This document shows, piece by piece, positions 44,101 to 53,537 of a stretch of 64,000 nucleotides of DNA. Both the position numbers and the translations under genes were made by a program. Source of the DNA: Algoriphagus sp. (GTDB taxonomy: Bacteria; Bacteroidota; Bacteroidia; Cytophagales; Cyclobacteriaceae); assembly GCA_029945945.1 (NCBI GenBank), contig JAQSDM010000010.1, forward strand, positions 106,782-170,781, written 5' to 3'. Each line of letters opens with the position of its first letter. Positions within the stretch are counted from its first letter, which is position 1. Under the pieces are notes generated by a model. It was given only the letters and a program-made list of their open reading frames with translations. It did not search any database and had not been told where the DNA came from.

Positions 44101-45089
44101 TATCGTTTGATTTTTCCTGTTTTACCTGCTAATAATTCATCAATTTCAAGTTTGGAACAAAGCAGGATATCTCCCGGGACGCTATGTTTGATTGCTCCCG
44201 CAGCTACGGCAAATTCCAATGCTTGCTGAGGTTTCATGTGAAGCAAGCCATAAATCAATCCTCCGGCAAATGCATCTCCTGTTCCCACCCGATCAACTAT
44301 ATGGGTTAATTCGTAAGACTTGGAACTGAAGGTTTTTTTCGCAGAATAAAGGTTTCCGGAAATGGTATTGTGTGATGAGTTATGAGAGATTCGATCAGTT
44401 TTAGTAATGAATTTCAGATTTTTGAAATTTTTGAAAGCATATTCTTTTGCTTCTTTGAAACCTTCAAAATCCAACCCAAGGCATTGATTGAAATCCCTGG
44501 AACCAGCAATCATGACATTCGTGTATTCCATCAAAGCAGGCATGACTTCATGTGGTTTCTTTCCAAACTGCCAAAGATTGCTTCTGTAATTGAGATCTCC
44601 GCTGATCATAAGGCCTTTCTCAGCTGCCATCCGAATAGCCATAAGTGCTAAATCAGCACATTCCTGAGACAATGCGGGAGTAATTCCTGACCAATGCAAC
44701 CAGTCCGCTCCATCAAAAATCTCATCCCATGGTAATCCCTTTCCATCAAATTTAGAAAAAGAAGAATCTGCCCGGTCGTAAATGATTTGCGAGCTTCTCT
44801 GCATAGAACCGTGCTCCAGAAAATAGACTCCCATCCTGCCCGGGATATGTTTGACATAGTTTGTATTGATGCCGTTTCTTCTCAAAGTACCACTTGCAGC
44901 CCAGCCAATTTCGTGATCAGGAAATGCGGTAATATGAGAAACATCCATCCCCCAATAAGCCAATGCAGCTCCTACATTCGCCTCCGATCCACCAAACTCA
45001 ATATTGAGGGAATTAGCCTGAAAAAACCGCTCATTACCAGGTGGAGAAAGCCTGAGCATTACCTCGCCCAGTGTTATAATTTTTTTCAT
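44100..45089 (-). CDS. kdgK: 2-keto-3-deoxygluconate kinase (PfkB family)
   Basis: The kinase makes KDPG from KDG, feeding Eda. The PfkB signature DRVGTGDAFAGGLIYG (about 265-280) holds the catalytic Asp, and the N-terminal GGSEANVGAALAYWG (about 33-47) is the sugar-binding motif. Length 329 aa. It is encoded upstream of and coupled to eda and is divergent from the altronate dehydratase by 58 bases, implying a shared control region. Confidence 0.9.
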   Translation of the reverse strand: MKKIITLGEVMLRLSPPGNERFFQANSLNIEFGGSEANVGAALAYWGMDVSHITAFPDHEIGWAASGTLRRNGINTNYVKHIPGRMGVYFLEHGSMQRSSQIIYDRADSSFSKFDGKGLPWDEIFDGADWLHWSGITPALSQECADLALMAIRMAAEKGLMISGDLNYRSNLWQFGKKPHEVMPALMEYTNVMIAGSRDFNQCLGLDFEGFKEAKEYAFKNFKNLKFITKTDRISHNSSHNTISGNLYSAKKTFSSKSYELTHIVDRVGTGDAFAGGLIYGLLHMKPQQALEFAVAAGAIKHSVPGDILLCSKLEIDELLAGKTGKIKR

Positions 45090-45147
45090 CGATCAATTAA
45101 ATTTTCTAATTTCAACTCCTTTAAACCTAAGATAAATAAATTAACCT

Positions 45148-46791
45148 ATGATCAACAAAGCCCTGTGCTTAGATCCAATAGATAATGTCGGTGTGGCACT
45201 CACAGACCTTGATTCCGGTGAATCGGTTTCTGTCAATGGCCAGAAAATTGACCTGATCGAACCCGTAGCTGCGAAACATAAATTTGCACTGAAGCAGTTC
45301 TCCCAAGGTGATGAAATCCTTATGTACGGCACCATCGTAGGCGAAGCAACTCGCTCTATTGCGAAAGGTGCGGCAATTACGCTTCAAAACATCCGCCATA
45401 AGACCAGGGATTATCATAAATCACCAGGGAATTTCAAGTGGACTCCACCAGCTGTGGAGCACTGGAAAGACCGGCAATTTCTAGGTTATGGCAGATCTGA
45501 CGGTCAAGTTGGTACTGCAAATTATTGGCTGGTTTTACCTTTGGTTTTTTGCGAAAACACAAACATAAAGTTGCTCCAGGAAGCGTTCGAAAACGCCTTG
45601 GGCTTTTCCGTCCCCAACCCTTATGAAGTTCAAATTAGAGATTTGGTTGCTGGAATTCGATCCAATGGAAGTAAAGAAACTACGGAAACGGTTTCGGAAG
45701 TAATAACTTCTGGAAAAAGCAAAATCTTCGAAAATATTGATGGGATTCGGTTTTTAACTCATAGTGGTGGCTGCGGAGGTACCAGAAAAGATTCAGATTC
45801 GCTATGCGCACTATTGGCAGGATACATCAATAATCCAAACGTCGTAGGAGCAACAGTTTTGAGTCTGGGTTGTCAGAATGCTCAGGTAAGTATTCTTCAG
45901 GACAGTCTTAAAAAAATTCAAAAAGGCCAGCCCAAGCCATTGGTAATTTGTGATCAGCAACAAGAAGGAACTACAGACCAATTAATTCAAAAAGCAATTC
46001 AGGAAACATTTGAAGGATTGATTCAAGCTAATAAAAGTAAGCGTGAGCCTTTTCCAATCAGCAAACTGGTGATTGGTTTGGAATGTGGCGGATCGGATGG
46101 GTTTTCAGGAATCTCAGCAAACCCTGCTCTTGGACATGTTTCAGATGTAATGGCAGCTGTAGGCGGGATAGCTATTTTATCAGAGTTTCCGGAACTTTGC
46201 GGAGCTGAGCAAAATCTCATAAATCGTTGCAAAACGGAAGCAATAGCGGACAAGTTTATTCACTTGATGGAGTCTTATGCATTGGCAGCTGAGCGTGTTG
46301 GAAGTGGCTTTGATATGAATCCAAGTCCTGGAAATATCAAAGACGGTTTGCTCACTGATGCGATCAAGTCCTGCGGAGCTGCCAAAAAAGGCGGGACTGC
46401 TCCTATTTCCGCAGTTTTAGATTATACAGAATATGTCTCTGAGCCCGGATTGAATCTCCTTTGCACTCCTGGAAATGATGTAGAAAGTACGACGGGACTT
46501 GCTGGAAGTGGAGCTAATATCATTCTTTTCACTACCGGGCTTGGTACTCCTACTGGGAATCCCATTTGTCCTGTGATCAAAGTATCAACCAATGATAAAC
46601 TTACTAATCGAATGGCTGATATTATCGATTTCAATGCTGGAGGAGTCATCAACGGTGAAGAAACAATTGAATCTTGTGGCGAAAAATTAATGGAATATGT
46701 GCTTCAGGTAGCAGGTGGTCATATCCAAACAAAAGCAGACCAAAAGAAAAACTATGATTTCATCCCCTGGAAAAGAGGGGTTTCCTTGTAA
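45148..46791 (+). CDS. uxaA: Altronate dehydratase, UxaA family
   Basis: The enzyme dehydrates altronate to KDG in galacturonate breakdown. The N-terminal SAF domain (about 1-95) is followed by the catalytic domain with GYGRSDGQVGTANYW, HSGGCGG (about 206-212), LGCQNAQ, LECGGSDGFSGI (about 310-321) and the Cys-containing KSCGAAKKGG, all metal-binding motifs. Length 547 aa. It is divergent from kdgK-eda. UxaB and UxaC, needed to make altronate from galacturonate, are not in the window. Confidence 0.9.
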   Translation: MINKALCLDPIDNVGVALTDLDSGESVSVNGQKIDLIEPVAAKHKFALKQFSQGDEILMYGTIVGEATRSIAKGAAITLQNIRHKTRDYHKSPGNFKWTPPAVEHWKDRQFLGYGRSDGQVGTANYWLVLPLVFCENTNIKLLQEAFENALGFSVPNPYEVQIRDLVAGIRSNGSKETTETVSEVITSGKSKIFENIDGIRFLTHSGGCGGTRKDSDSLCALLAGYINNPNVVGATVLSLGCQNAQVSILQDSLKKIQKGQPKPLVICDQQQEGTTDQLIQKAIQETFEGLIQANKSKREPFPISKLVIGLECGGSDGFSGISANPALGHVSDVMAAVGGIAILSEFPELCGAEQNLINRCKTEAIADKFIHLMESYALAAERVGSGFDMNPSPGNIKDGLLTDAIKSCGAAKKGGTAPISAVLDYTEYVSEPGLNLLCTPGNDVESTTGLAGSGANIILFTTGLGTPTGNPICPVIKVSTNDKLTNRMADIIDFNAGGVINGEETIESCGEKLMEYVLQVAGGHIQTKADQKKNYDFIPWKRGVSL

Positions 46792-46826
46792 ACAAAAAGA
46801 GCGGCTTTTAGCCGCTCTTTTTGTTT
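46790..46826. terminator. Bidirectional terminator after the altronate dehydratase gene
   Basis: A 16-bp perfect stem (46790-46805 with 46811-46826) around a TTTTA loop has A-rich and T-rich ends and separates the convergent lipoprotein gene. Confidence 0.87.
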
Positions 46827-46841
46827 TATAAACTCTGGTGA

Positions 46842-47477
46842 TTAATATTTGATATTTGCCCGCACAGTTGATGCCCCAACACCATTTTTGGGATTATAAA
46901 AACCTTCAACCATTCCTGTACCTGTCACTCCAAGAAATTTTCCAGTTCCACCTACAACTTCAAGTTCTGCAGAAAATTCCGTCCTAGTTTCAGAAATAAT
47001 TGAACCAGTGTTAACATCACTTTCAAAAAATATTGCATTCCCTTTTCCATCAGTAGTCAAAGAATTAACATTATCAGGTATTCCTGTCAATCCAAGTGCT
47101 TCCAAATCCTCCAAATAATATTGAGTAACAGGAGCACTGATTGTAGTTGTTGGTCCTACTGCCAATTGATTGATAAAAGAATATGACTTACCAAGAAATG
47201 TTGCGTTCCCTACCCCGGTTCCGGGTAAAAACACAATTGGTCCAAATTCACTTTGGCCTTCATTTTTCGGGGTGATTTGATTCGAAAACTTTTCGAAATA
47301 GTTAAACTCTGGGTATTTCCTAAGATTCTCTTCACCAGTAGTTCCTTCCGAAAGGGCTACTGATTTCTCCAACTGTTCGGTTAGAACCGGAGATTCAGGC
47401 TCTGATATACAGGAAGTTACAAGAAATCCTGCAGTCAATCCAAATACGATCTTGGTAACTAGGTAACTTTTTTTCAT
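46842..47477 (-). CDS. Hypothetical lipoprotein with beta-barrel-like C-terminus
   Basis: A lipoprotein signal ends at Cys23 (FLVTSCISEPESP). The mature part is polar, then beta-rich: ATFLGKSYSFINQLAV and ELEVVGGTGKFLGVTGTGMV resemble the repeated strands of allene-oxide-cyclase-like barrels, where the GGTGKFxGxxG turn is typical. I do not assign a function. The region 47478-47594 upstream is AT-rich with no recognised element. The gene is monocistronic. Confidence 0.65.
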   Translation of the reverse strand: MKKSYLVTKIVFGLTAGFLVTSCISEPESPVLTEQLEKSVALSEGTTGEENLRKYPEFNYFEKFSNQITPKNEGQSEFGPIVFLPGTGVGNATFLGKSYSFINQLAVGPTTTISAPVTQYYLEDLEALGLTGIPDNVNSLTTDGKGNAIFFESDVNTGSIISETRTEFSAELEVVGGTGKFLGVTGTGMVEGFYNPKNGVGASTVRANIKY

Positions 47478-47594
47478 TTGTACAATTTTTAAAGGTGGTT
47501 GAATTTTTCTATTGAGTATAGGTGAGTAGGCAATTGTTGATTCATAATTAACAGTATCAATAATGCTTTTTACACCAATAAAAATGCCAATTAT

Positions 47595-47879
47595 TTAAAC
47601 CTCAATAATAAAAAATTTTGCAGTTGAGGCTTTTTGCCTAATTGCCTTCGCATTTTGATACTCCTTTGAATAATACCATTCCTCAGCCGTTTTCTTATCC
47701 GGAAATTCCAACATCACCAAACGGTCATGATTCCACTCTCCTTCCATGACTTGAACTGGGTTTCCCCGGATGATAAATTTTCCACCGTAAGCCTCAACAG
47801 TTGCGGGTGTTAATTTTTTGTAGGCTTCGTATTCTTTGGGATCGTTGATGTCAACTTCCACTAAAACATATGCGGGCAT
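47595..47879 (-). CDS. DUF1330 domain-containing protein
   Basis: The 94-residue cytoplasmic protein has the dimeric alpha-beta barrel pattern of DUF1330: MPAYVLVEVDINDPKEYEAY at the start, YGGKFIIRGNPVQVMEGEW in the middle and FPDKKTAEEWYYS near the end. The family has no established reaction. It stands alone, 62 bases upstream (in sequence order) of the TolC-type gene. Confidence 0.88.
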   Translation of the reverse strand: MPAYVLVEVDINDPKEYEAYKKLTPATVEAYGGKFIIRGNPVQVMEGEWNHDRLVMLEFPDKKTAEEWYYSKEYQNAKAIRQKASTAKFFIIEV

Positions 47880-47941
47880 AAGGTCATTTATTTAGGTTCC
47901 TGAAAATGCAGAAAATGAAAATGACTTACAATACTTCTGAT

Positions 47942-49333
47942 TTAATCAAACCCTAAACCTGCTGCATATCTTGCTTTCGCAAAAGCAATTTTACTTTTTG
48001 AGACAAGTTCATTGAGCGTAAGCTTGGAATCAAAGACTGTAACTTCTCGTGCATTGACCAAGAAAAGGCTACTTTCTCCGATGTCAAATCTCCTGACTTC
48101 TCCAAGAAGCAAAGCTTCCAGACTTTGGACGTTTTTCTCAAAAGTGTTAATCTGAACTTTCAAGTTTGAGAGCGTATTTAATTCACTTTCAAGTTTTGTT
48201 CTAAGCTGAAGCTCTTTCAATTCCCTTGAATTTTGCTTGAAATCAATTTTGGCTTTTGTCAGCCCCAAAGCCCCTCTCGACTTTCTCCAAAGCAATGGAG
48301 TGTAAACTGAAATACCCCATTTATAATTGTTCTCGTAAAACTGTGATTGGCTAAAGTCTCCCAAATCCTCGGTCAGGAAATTATATTTCAATTTTACAAC
48401 CGGTATGATTTGTTGAGACTTTAATCTTCGCTCAACATCCAAACCAGCCAATTCATAATCGGCAATTTTAAGGTCAGGATGATTTCCTACAATTTCGCGA
48501 AGTTCTGTTTCCTCAAGATCATTAATCTGTTCGTCAGACAGCTTTTGAGGCACAATTCCTGCTTGCAAAACCATTGGGTTTCCTTCCTGATCCCACAGAA
48601 AATTATTGAGTTCCTGAGTGACGGTGAAATAAGAATTTTGAGCACTTTGATATCGATATTCTCGATTCAGCAATTGGGAAAAAGCTTCCACCGTGTCAAT
48701 TGCTGCAAGATCACCCTGCCTATAACTGCCTTTGACAGCCTCAAAACGGGCTTTTGCAAGGTTTACTCCCTCTTTTAAAACTTCCTGATTCGAATAAGCC
48801 AAAGCCCATCTCCAATACACATCAGTCGCTTGAACATACAATTGATTCAATAGCTGAATTCGTTGCGACTCAGTCGATTGCTGATAGATTTGAGCTTGTC
48901 GCAATGCTGCTCTTCGTTCGTCCAAGATCAAACCTTGTCCCAAATTAACCGATGCACCCGCTGCGAAAAGTCCATTCGAAGGGACGTTATTCTCAGGATT
49001 AAGATATTGGCCGGAATTCTGTTCAAAAGTTCCGGTTAATTCCACTCCTGCCCAGGTTGGGATAGTCATCCCTGCCTCTCTTTTGTCATAATAATTGCTC
49101 TCTTTGTAATCTTTCTTATCTAGATTTCCGAAAAGCATTGGATCAAATCCTCCTCTAGCTTGCCGAACTTCCATTTGGCCCATTCTGATGGCAATTTCTG
49201 CCTGAGCTGCGATAGGATGATCAATCCTTACCCAACTCATAAAAGAATCAAAATTAAGCGTATCTGTTTCCTGAGCTAAAGTCGGATACAGTGTAAAACA
49301 AAACAGAATGCCTAGGATCAGATGTCTCATCAT
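47942..49333 (-). CDS. TolC family outer-membrane efflux protein
   Basis: A signal peptide (about 1-20, ending LAQ) precedes a 440-residue helical-barrel protein of the OEP family, with long coiled-coil stretches such as LLNQLYVQATDVYWRWALAY and the duplicated strand/helix layout. It forms the outer-membrane and periplasmic tunnel of the export system encoded upstream. Its start overlaps the HlyD gene by 4 bases. Confidence 0.88.
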   Translation of the reverse strand: MMRHLILGILFCFTLYPTLAQETDTLNFDSFMSWVRIDHPIAAQAEIAIRMGQMEVRQARGGFDPMLFGNLDKKDYKESNYYDKREAGMTIPTWAGVELTGTFEQNSGQYLNPENNVPSNGLFAAGASVNLGQGLILDERRAALRQAQIYQQSTESQRIQLLNQLYVQATDVYWRWALAYSNQEVLKEGVNLAKARFEAVKGSYRQGDLAAIDTVEAFSQLLNREYRYQSAQNSYFTVTQELNNFLWDQEGNPMVLQAGIVPQKLSDEQINDLEETELREIVGNHPDLKIADYELAGLDVERRLKSQQIIPVVKLKYNFLTEDLGDFSQSQFYENNYKWGISVYTPLLWRKSRGALGLTKAKIDFKQNSRELKELQLRTKLESELNTLSNLKVQINTFEKNVQSLEALLLGEVRRFDIGESSLFLVNAREVTVFDSKLTLNELVSKSKIAFAKARYAAGLGFD

Positions 49334-50682
49334 TTCTTTTCAGCTGCTGCTTCTTTTTCTGTATTTGTGTAATAATCGGCAGGGAAACCATTGAGCTGTC
49401 TCCATATTTCATACCATACGGGCACGTCATTTAACAGGGCGATGCCATCTGCGCCGGAGCCAATTCTTAGCAATTCAGGCCAGGAATCTTCCTCCGGATC
49501 TTCTATTACCAAAACCCGATATTGATTATTCGGACCGGAAAACTGATCTATCGCAACCACAACTCCTCCAAAAGTTCCGTTGGAGAGTTGAGGCCATCCT
49601 GAGAAAACAATCGCAGGCCAGCCATCAAAGATGAATCGCACTTTATTTCCTTTTTTGATCAGGGGTAAATCAACAGGCTGCACATACATTTCCACTGCCA
49701 GATCAGCTCCTGCTGGTACAATATTCAGAATCTGATCACCTTCTTTGATTGTTTCACCGATACCTACCTGAATCGCCTTAGCCAGATATCCGTCTTGCGG
49801 AGCCAGGATATAGCGGAATTTTGATCTCGCTTCATAGTTGGAATACGTGTTTTCCAGCTTAGAAGCAGTAGCCTCGGCATCGTATTGGGAAGACATTGCT
49901 GTGAATTTCTCCGATTCGGCTTTTGCCAGCTTGTCTTTGAAATCATTATCCACTGCATTCAATTCAATCCTGGCTGCCAAAAGCTCATTTCGGCTGCTCA
50001 AAAGGCTGTTTTCGGAAGCTATCATACCAGCCTGAACCTCCTGAAATCTTAACCTTCTGGTTTCCAGATCTGTCAATGATCTCAAGCCTTCTTTATACAA
50101 TTGCTCTGCACGATTCAGCTGCTGCACACCTATTTGAAAATTGATTTTTGCCTGTTCAAATCTGATGCTATCTGATTTCACTTTCAATTCAGACATCTTC
50201 AGTTTGTTTTGAGCCTGCTGCACTCTTAGAATGCTGTTTTCTGCCAAGGCATCGATTTGGTCATCAAGGGCAGAAACTTTCCCTTTGTACGATAAGGCGG
50301 AAAGATTCTTGGCATCGACCTGCAGCTGAGTCCTTGGTAATAGCAAGGAATCAAAATACTCGTCCTTTACTTCAGAGATCTGAAGAATTGTATCGCCCTT
50401 ATTTACAAAAGAACCTTCTGCCACGTACCATTTTTCAATCCGACCTGCGATTACAGAATGAATCGTTTGCGGACGCTGATCAGGTCTTAATGCTGTTACA
50501 TATCCTTTGGACCTTATATTTTGAGTCCAAGGCAAAAAGAGTGTAATAAATAAAGCAAACATGAGCCCAAAAAGAATTCTCACTCTTTGTCTAGCTTCTT
50601 TTACAGGCAAGGTCATGACCAAGCTCTTTGCCCCGCTAAAAGGAATTGATTCCTTAATTTTTACTTCCGAGATATTCAGCAT
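49330..50682 (-). CDS. HlyD family periplasmic adaptor protein
   Basis: The membrane-fusion protein (450 aa) has one N-terminal membrane helix (about 33-50), a biotinyl-lipoyl-like half motif VIAGRIEKWYVAEGSFVNKG (about 93-112), a long coiled coil (about 150-290) and a beta-barrel domain (ILAPQDGYLAKAIQVG). It links the inner-membrane ABC protein to TolC. It starts 4 bases after the ABC gene's stop. The long coiled coil fits type I secretion adaptors. Confidence 0.88.
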   Translation of the reverse strand: MLNISEVKIKESIPFSGAKSLVMTLPVKEARQRVRILFGLMFALFITLFLPWTQNIRSKGYVTALRPDQRPQTIHSVIAGRIEKWYVAEGSFVNKGDTILQISEVKDEYFDSLLLPRTQLQVDAKNLSALSYKGKVSALDDQIDALAENSILRVQQAQNKLKMSELKVKSDSIRFEQAKINFQIGVQQLNRAEQLYKEGLRSLTDLETRRLRFQEVQAGMIASENSLLSSRNELLAARIELNAVDNDFKDKLAKAESEKFTAMSSQYDAEATASKLENTYSNYEARSKFRYILAPQDGYLAKAIQVGIGETIKEGDQILNIVPAGADLAVEMYVQPVDLPLIKKGNKVRFIFDGWPAIVFSGWPQLSNGTFGGVVVAIDQFSGPNNQYRVLVIEDPEEDSWPELLRIGSGADGIALLNDVPVWYEIWRQLNGFPADYYTNTEKEAAAEKK

Positions 50683-50686
50683 GGGT

Positions 50687-52405
50687 TTAAGAATTCTTGT
50701 TTAAAAACGCTTGATATCCACTATAACTGCCTTGAAAAGCCACCTTTCCATCATCCATCAGCAATATCTGACTGGCTTTAGAGAAAATTGATTCATCGTT
50801 GGAAACCAGAAGAAGTGTCCAGTTGCCTTGAAAAAGAAAGTCAGCAACTCGATTTTTGACTTCTTCATCCACATGAAGTAGAGCATTCTCCATTACCATC
50901 GCTTTCGGCTCCCCGACGCATGCCCTGGCTAACAAAATACTTTGAACCAGCTTTCTTGAAATTCCCCTTCCTTCCGGCTGGAGCATTGTTTCAAAATCAT
51001 TTGGAAGTTGATAGATATATTCTTTAAGGCCAACCATATTCAAAATGTAATCAAGTTGATCCTGGTCAAATTCACGACCAACGAGGATATTTTCCTTAAT
51101 TGTCCCATGAAAAATCTGCTCAGCCTCTAGGCAATCACCCACCATCGCACGGTATTTCTCTAAATGGATCATATCAATGGAGAGGTCATTTACTTTTATT
51201 TTCCCTTCGAATTCTTCATAAAGACCGGAAAAAAGTGCCAAAAGTGCACTCTTTCCACTTCCACTTTTTCCCGTTACGACAACCTTTTCCCCCGGATCAA
51301 TAGTCAGATTCATCCCTTTCAATAAAGGAGTATCGGAATCTAAAGGCTGAAAAATCACATTCTCCATGCTGAATTTCAATCCCTCCGGCTTTGATACGAC
51401 GACTTTCTCAGAACCATTCATATGCTCCAATTCAAGATCCATTACATGCCCTAATTTTTCCACCGCCACCAGAGTATCATAGACCGTTTCAAGAGATAAA
51501 ATCAATTTTTCAACCGAGTTGATTACCAAAACAATAATTACTTCCGCAGCGACAAACTGACCAATACTTATTTGCTCATTGATCAATAATACACTTCCTG
51601 CTATTAATAAGCTTGTCACTATCAGTACCTTGAAAGCGATCATGATTTTATATTGGAATATCAAAACAGAGAAGTGCTTGTTCCGGAATTCCACATAGTG
51701 CTGCAAAAGTTTATCAGCCCTTAATATTGGTAGACGAGAATTTCCAATCAGCTTAAACGTGTTCATGGCTCTGCCGATTTCCTCCAACCAATAAGCTGTT
51801 TGGTATTTGGAAGTAGACTCTTTAAGCGCTGTTTCCATTCCTTTTGGACTTGTGAAATAGAAAATCAAGGTCAGAATAGTCACTAAAACCAATCCGAAAA
51901 TGATAAAAGTCGGATGGTAAATTGACAAGAGTAATAACCCAAATACCACTTGCAGCAATGCTGTGGAGAAGTCGATGAGAATTTTAGAGAGTCCTTTTTG
52001 AAGATTGATGGTATCAAAAAACCGATTTACAATCTCAGGAGCATATTCCCCATGGAGAATTTCTGCTTTAACTCTTGGCAGTCGATACGCAATCGAAAGT
52101 CCGGACTTAGAAAAAATTCGCTGTTGTAATTTCTCCATAATCTGAAGCTGGGATATCTGGATAAAACCTCCAAATGCAACTCCCAAGGCAACTATTATTA
52201 CCAAAATTACCCAAGAAGTAGAAATCCTCCCTCCCAGGATGAAATTGAGGATTGCCTGGATTCCCAAAGGTAGAGATAGAGTCACCATCCCGTTCAGAAT
52301 CGCATAGAAGTAAATAGAATAGACCTGACTCTTCTCTTCTTGCAGTAAACTGAAAAATCGCTTGAGAGGAGTGATTCCTTGTTTGCTATTCATGGGTGAT
52401 GGCAT
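50687..52405 (-). CDS. ABC half-transporter with degenerate ATPase domain
   Basis: The 572-residue protein has a six-helix exporter domain (about 28-310) and a nucleotide-binding domain (about 345-570). Walker A is intact (GKSGSGKS 379-386, Lys385). The rest departs from the consensus: the signature LSGGQ reads ISRKL (482-486), Walker B Asp is Glu506 and the catalytic Glu is Asn507 (AMVMENALLHVDEE), the H-loop His is Asn536 and the Q-loop Gln is Glu428. It should bind ATP but may hydrolyse it poorly or by another route. No peptidase domain. ATG 52393 is an alternative start that cuts the overlap with tetR. Confidence 0.85.
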   Translation of the reverse strand: MPSPMNSKQGITPLKRFFSLLQEEKSQVYSIYFYAILNGMVTLSLPLGIQAILNFILGGRISTSWVILVIIVALGVAFGGFIQISQLQIMEKLQQRIFSKSGLSIAYRLPRVKAEILHGEYAPEIVNRFFDTINLQKGLSKILIDFSTALLQVVFGLLLLSIYHPTFIIFGLVLVTILTLIFYFTSPKGMETALKESTSKYQTAYWLEEIGRAMNTFKLIGNSRLPILRADKLLQHYVEFRNKHFSVLIFQYKIMIAFKVLIVTSLLIAGSVLLINEQISIGQFVAAEVIIVLVINSVEKLILSLETVYDTLVAVEKLGHVMDLELEHMNGSEKVVVSKPEGLKFSMENVIFQPLDSDTPLLKGMNLTIDPGEKVVVTGKSGSGKSALLALFSGLYEEFEGKIKVNDLSIDMIHLEKYRAMVGDCLEAEQIFHGTIKENILVGREFDQDQLDYILNMVGLKEYIYQLPNDFETMLQPEGRGISRKLVQSILLARACVGEPKAMVMENALLHVDEEVKNRVADFLFQGNWTLLLVSNDESIFSKASQILLMDDGKVAFQGSYSGYQAFLNKNS

Positions 52406-53063
52406 TTATAACTAAATGGTGGAAAAACTTGTACCTGCTATTAGAATCAAAACTTATTTCTGTCATTCCTGGCAGATGTTGAGAATTGAAAGATTGCAGA
52501 AGGCTGGATTCCAATACCGTTGAAACCAAAGTTTTGGGAAATCCATATGATGGATTGATCTCAAGAATAACCTCTGAAATTCGCTCACCAAACTTATATA
52601 CTTGGGCAAAAATCCCATTCTCGTGCTCAGAATCAACTGTTTTCGTCAGAAAACCTTTAATGGATTCGTTCACGACAATATCCCGAAGCTGAAGAGGGTT
52701 CAAAAATTCATTCTGCTTAAAAATAGGACCTTCTACCATCAAGCGAATTGCAAAACCTAATTTTTCCCGAGGATCAAGCAGATTTGCTGTCCCAAAGACA
52801 AGATTGTGCTCCATCCAACCCCAATACCAGGCAGATAAGTAAAGAAGCAGCTTGTGTTTGTTTTCGAAATACCTATAAATCGCAGCTTCCGTGCTTCCGA
52901 TTTTTTGAGCTAGCTTCTTAAAAGTAAAATGCTCCATACCCAATTCCTGAATAAGCTGCATACCATCTTTTACTATCAAAATCCCTAAATCTGAACTGAA
53001 AGGCTCTTTCAGATACAGATTCTTATTGACCTCAACTTTTGTTCTTCGAAGTATTGTTTCCAT
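52386..53063 (-). CDS. TetR/AcrR-type transcriptional regulator
   Basis: The N-terminal helix-turn-helix (about 28-75) reads FTFKKLAQKIGSTEAAIYRYFENKHKLL, split here only for reference to its recognition helix TEAAIYRYF; it is the TetR type. The ligand-binding domain follows. The gene heads the ABC-HlyD-TolC operon, overlapping the ABC frame by 20 bases, so it very likely controls that operon. Direct repeats at 53113 and 53134 upstream are candidate operators. Confidence 0.85.
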   Translation of the reverse strand: METILRRTKVEVNKNLYLKEPFSSDLGILIVKDGMQLIQELGMEHFTFKKLAQKIGSTEAAIYRYFENKHKLLLYLSAWYWGWMEHNLVFGTANLLDPREKLGFAIRLMVEGPIFKQNEFLNPLQLRDIVVNESIKGFLTKTVDSEHENGIFAQVYKFGERISEVILEINPSYGFPKTLVSTVLESSLLQSFNSQHLPGMTEISFDSNSRYKFFHHLVINAITHE

Positions 53064-53112
53064 CTGGAGTTTGCAAATATCAAGGGGAAAACGAGGTTTA
53101 CTCTAAAAAGGT

Positions 53113-53147
53113 TTAGTAATAATATAGTTTTTGTTAGTAATATTTAC
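53113..53147. repeat. Direct repeats and palindrome upstream of tetR
   Basis: TTAGTAATA occurs at 53113-53121 and again at 53134-53142, spaced 21 bases (two helical turns). The second copy extends into the palindrome GTAATATTTAC (53137-53147). A near-match -7 box, GATATTTG on the minus strand (53081-53074), lies between this region and tetR. The repeats are candidate regulator sites, not proven. Confidence 0.4.
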
Positions 53148-53168
53148 AAAAAATATAGAGTTGCTAAT

Positions 53169-53534
53169 TTAAGACTTCTGAGCAAACTGAATCAGTATCG
53201 AAAGCGGAATAAAATTCAAGGTAGCTTCATTGGTCGCTTCCAAATAAACATGAGGAGCTACCCCAGCTTTATAAGCTTCCATCCATCGCAAAGCACAAAG
53301 ACACCAGCGATCTCCTTCTTTCAAACCCGGAAAATCAAAAGCAGGAATTGGGGTCATTAGGTCATTTCCCATGATTTTTGAAAACTCTAAAAATTCACTT
53401 GTGAGCAATACACAAACTGTATGTGTTCCTGAGTCTTCATCTCCCGTTTGACAACATCCATTTCGGTAAAATCCAGTCATCGGATTGGTGCTGCAAGTAA
53501 TCAGCTTTTCGCCAAAAACATTCAATGATTCCAT
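53169..53534 (-). CDS. DUF2237 family protein
   Basis: The 121-residue cytoplasmic protein is clearly DUF2237: NVFGEKLITCSTNPMTGFYR at the N-terminus, GCCQTGDEDSGTHTVC (about 27-42), and GDRWCLCALRWMEAY (about 73-87). Conserved Cys residues suggest metal binding, but no function is known. It starts 3 bases after the DoxX stop, so the two are co-transcribed. Confidence 0.9.
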   Translation of the reverse strand: MESLNVFGEKLITCSTNPMTGFYRNGCCQTGDEDSGTHTVCVLLTSEFLEFSKIMGNDLMTPIPAFDFPGLKEGDRWCLCALRWMEAYKAGVAPHVYLEATNEATLNFIPLSILIQFAQKS

Positions 53535-53537
53535 TCC

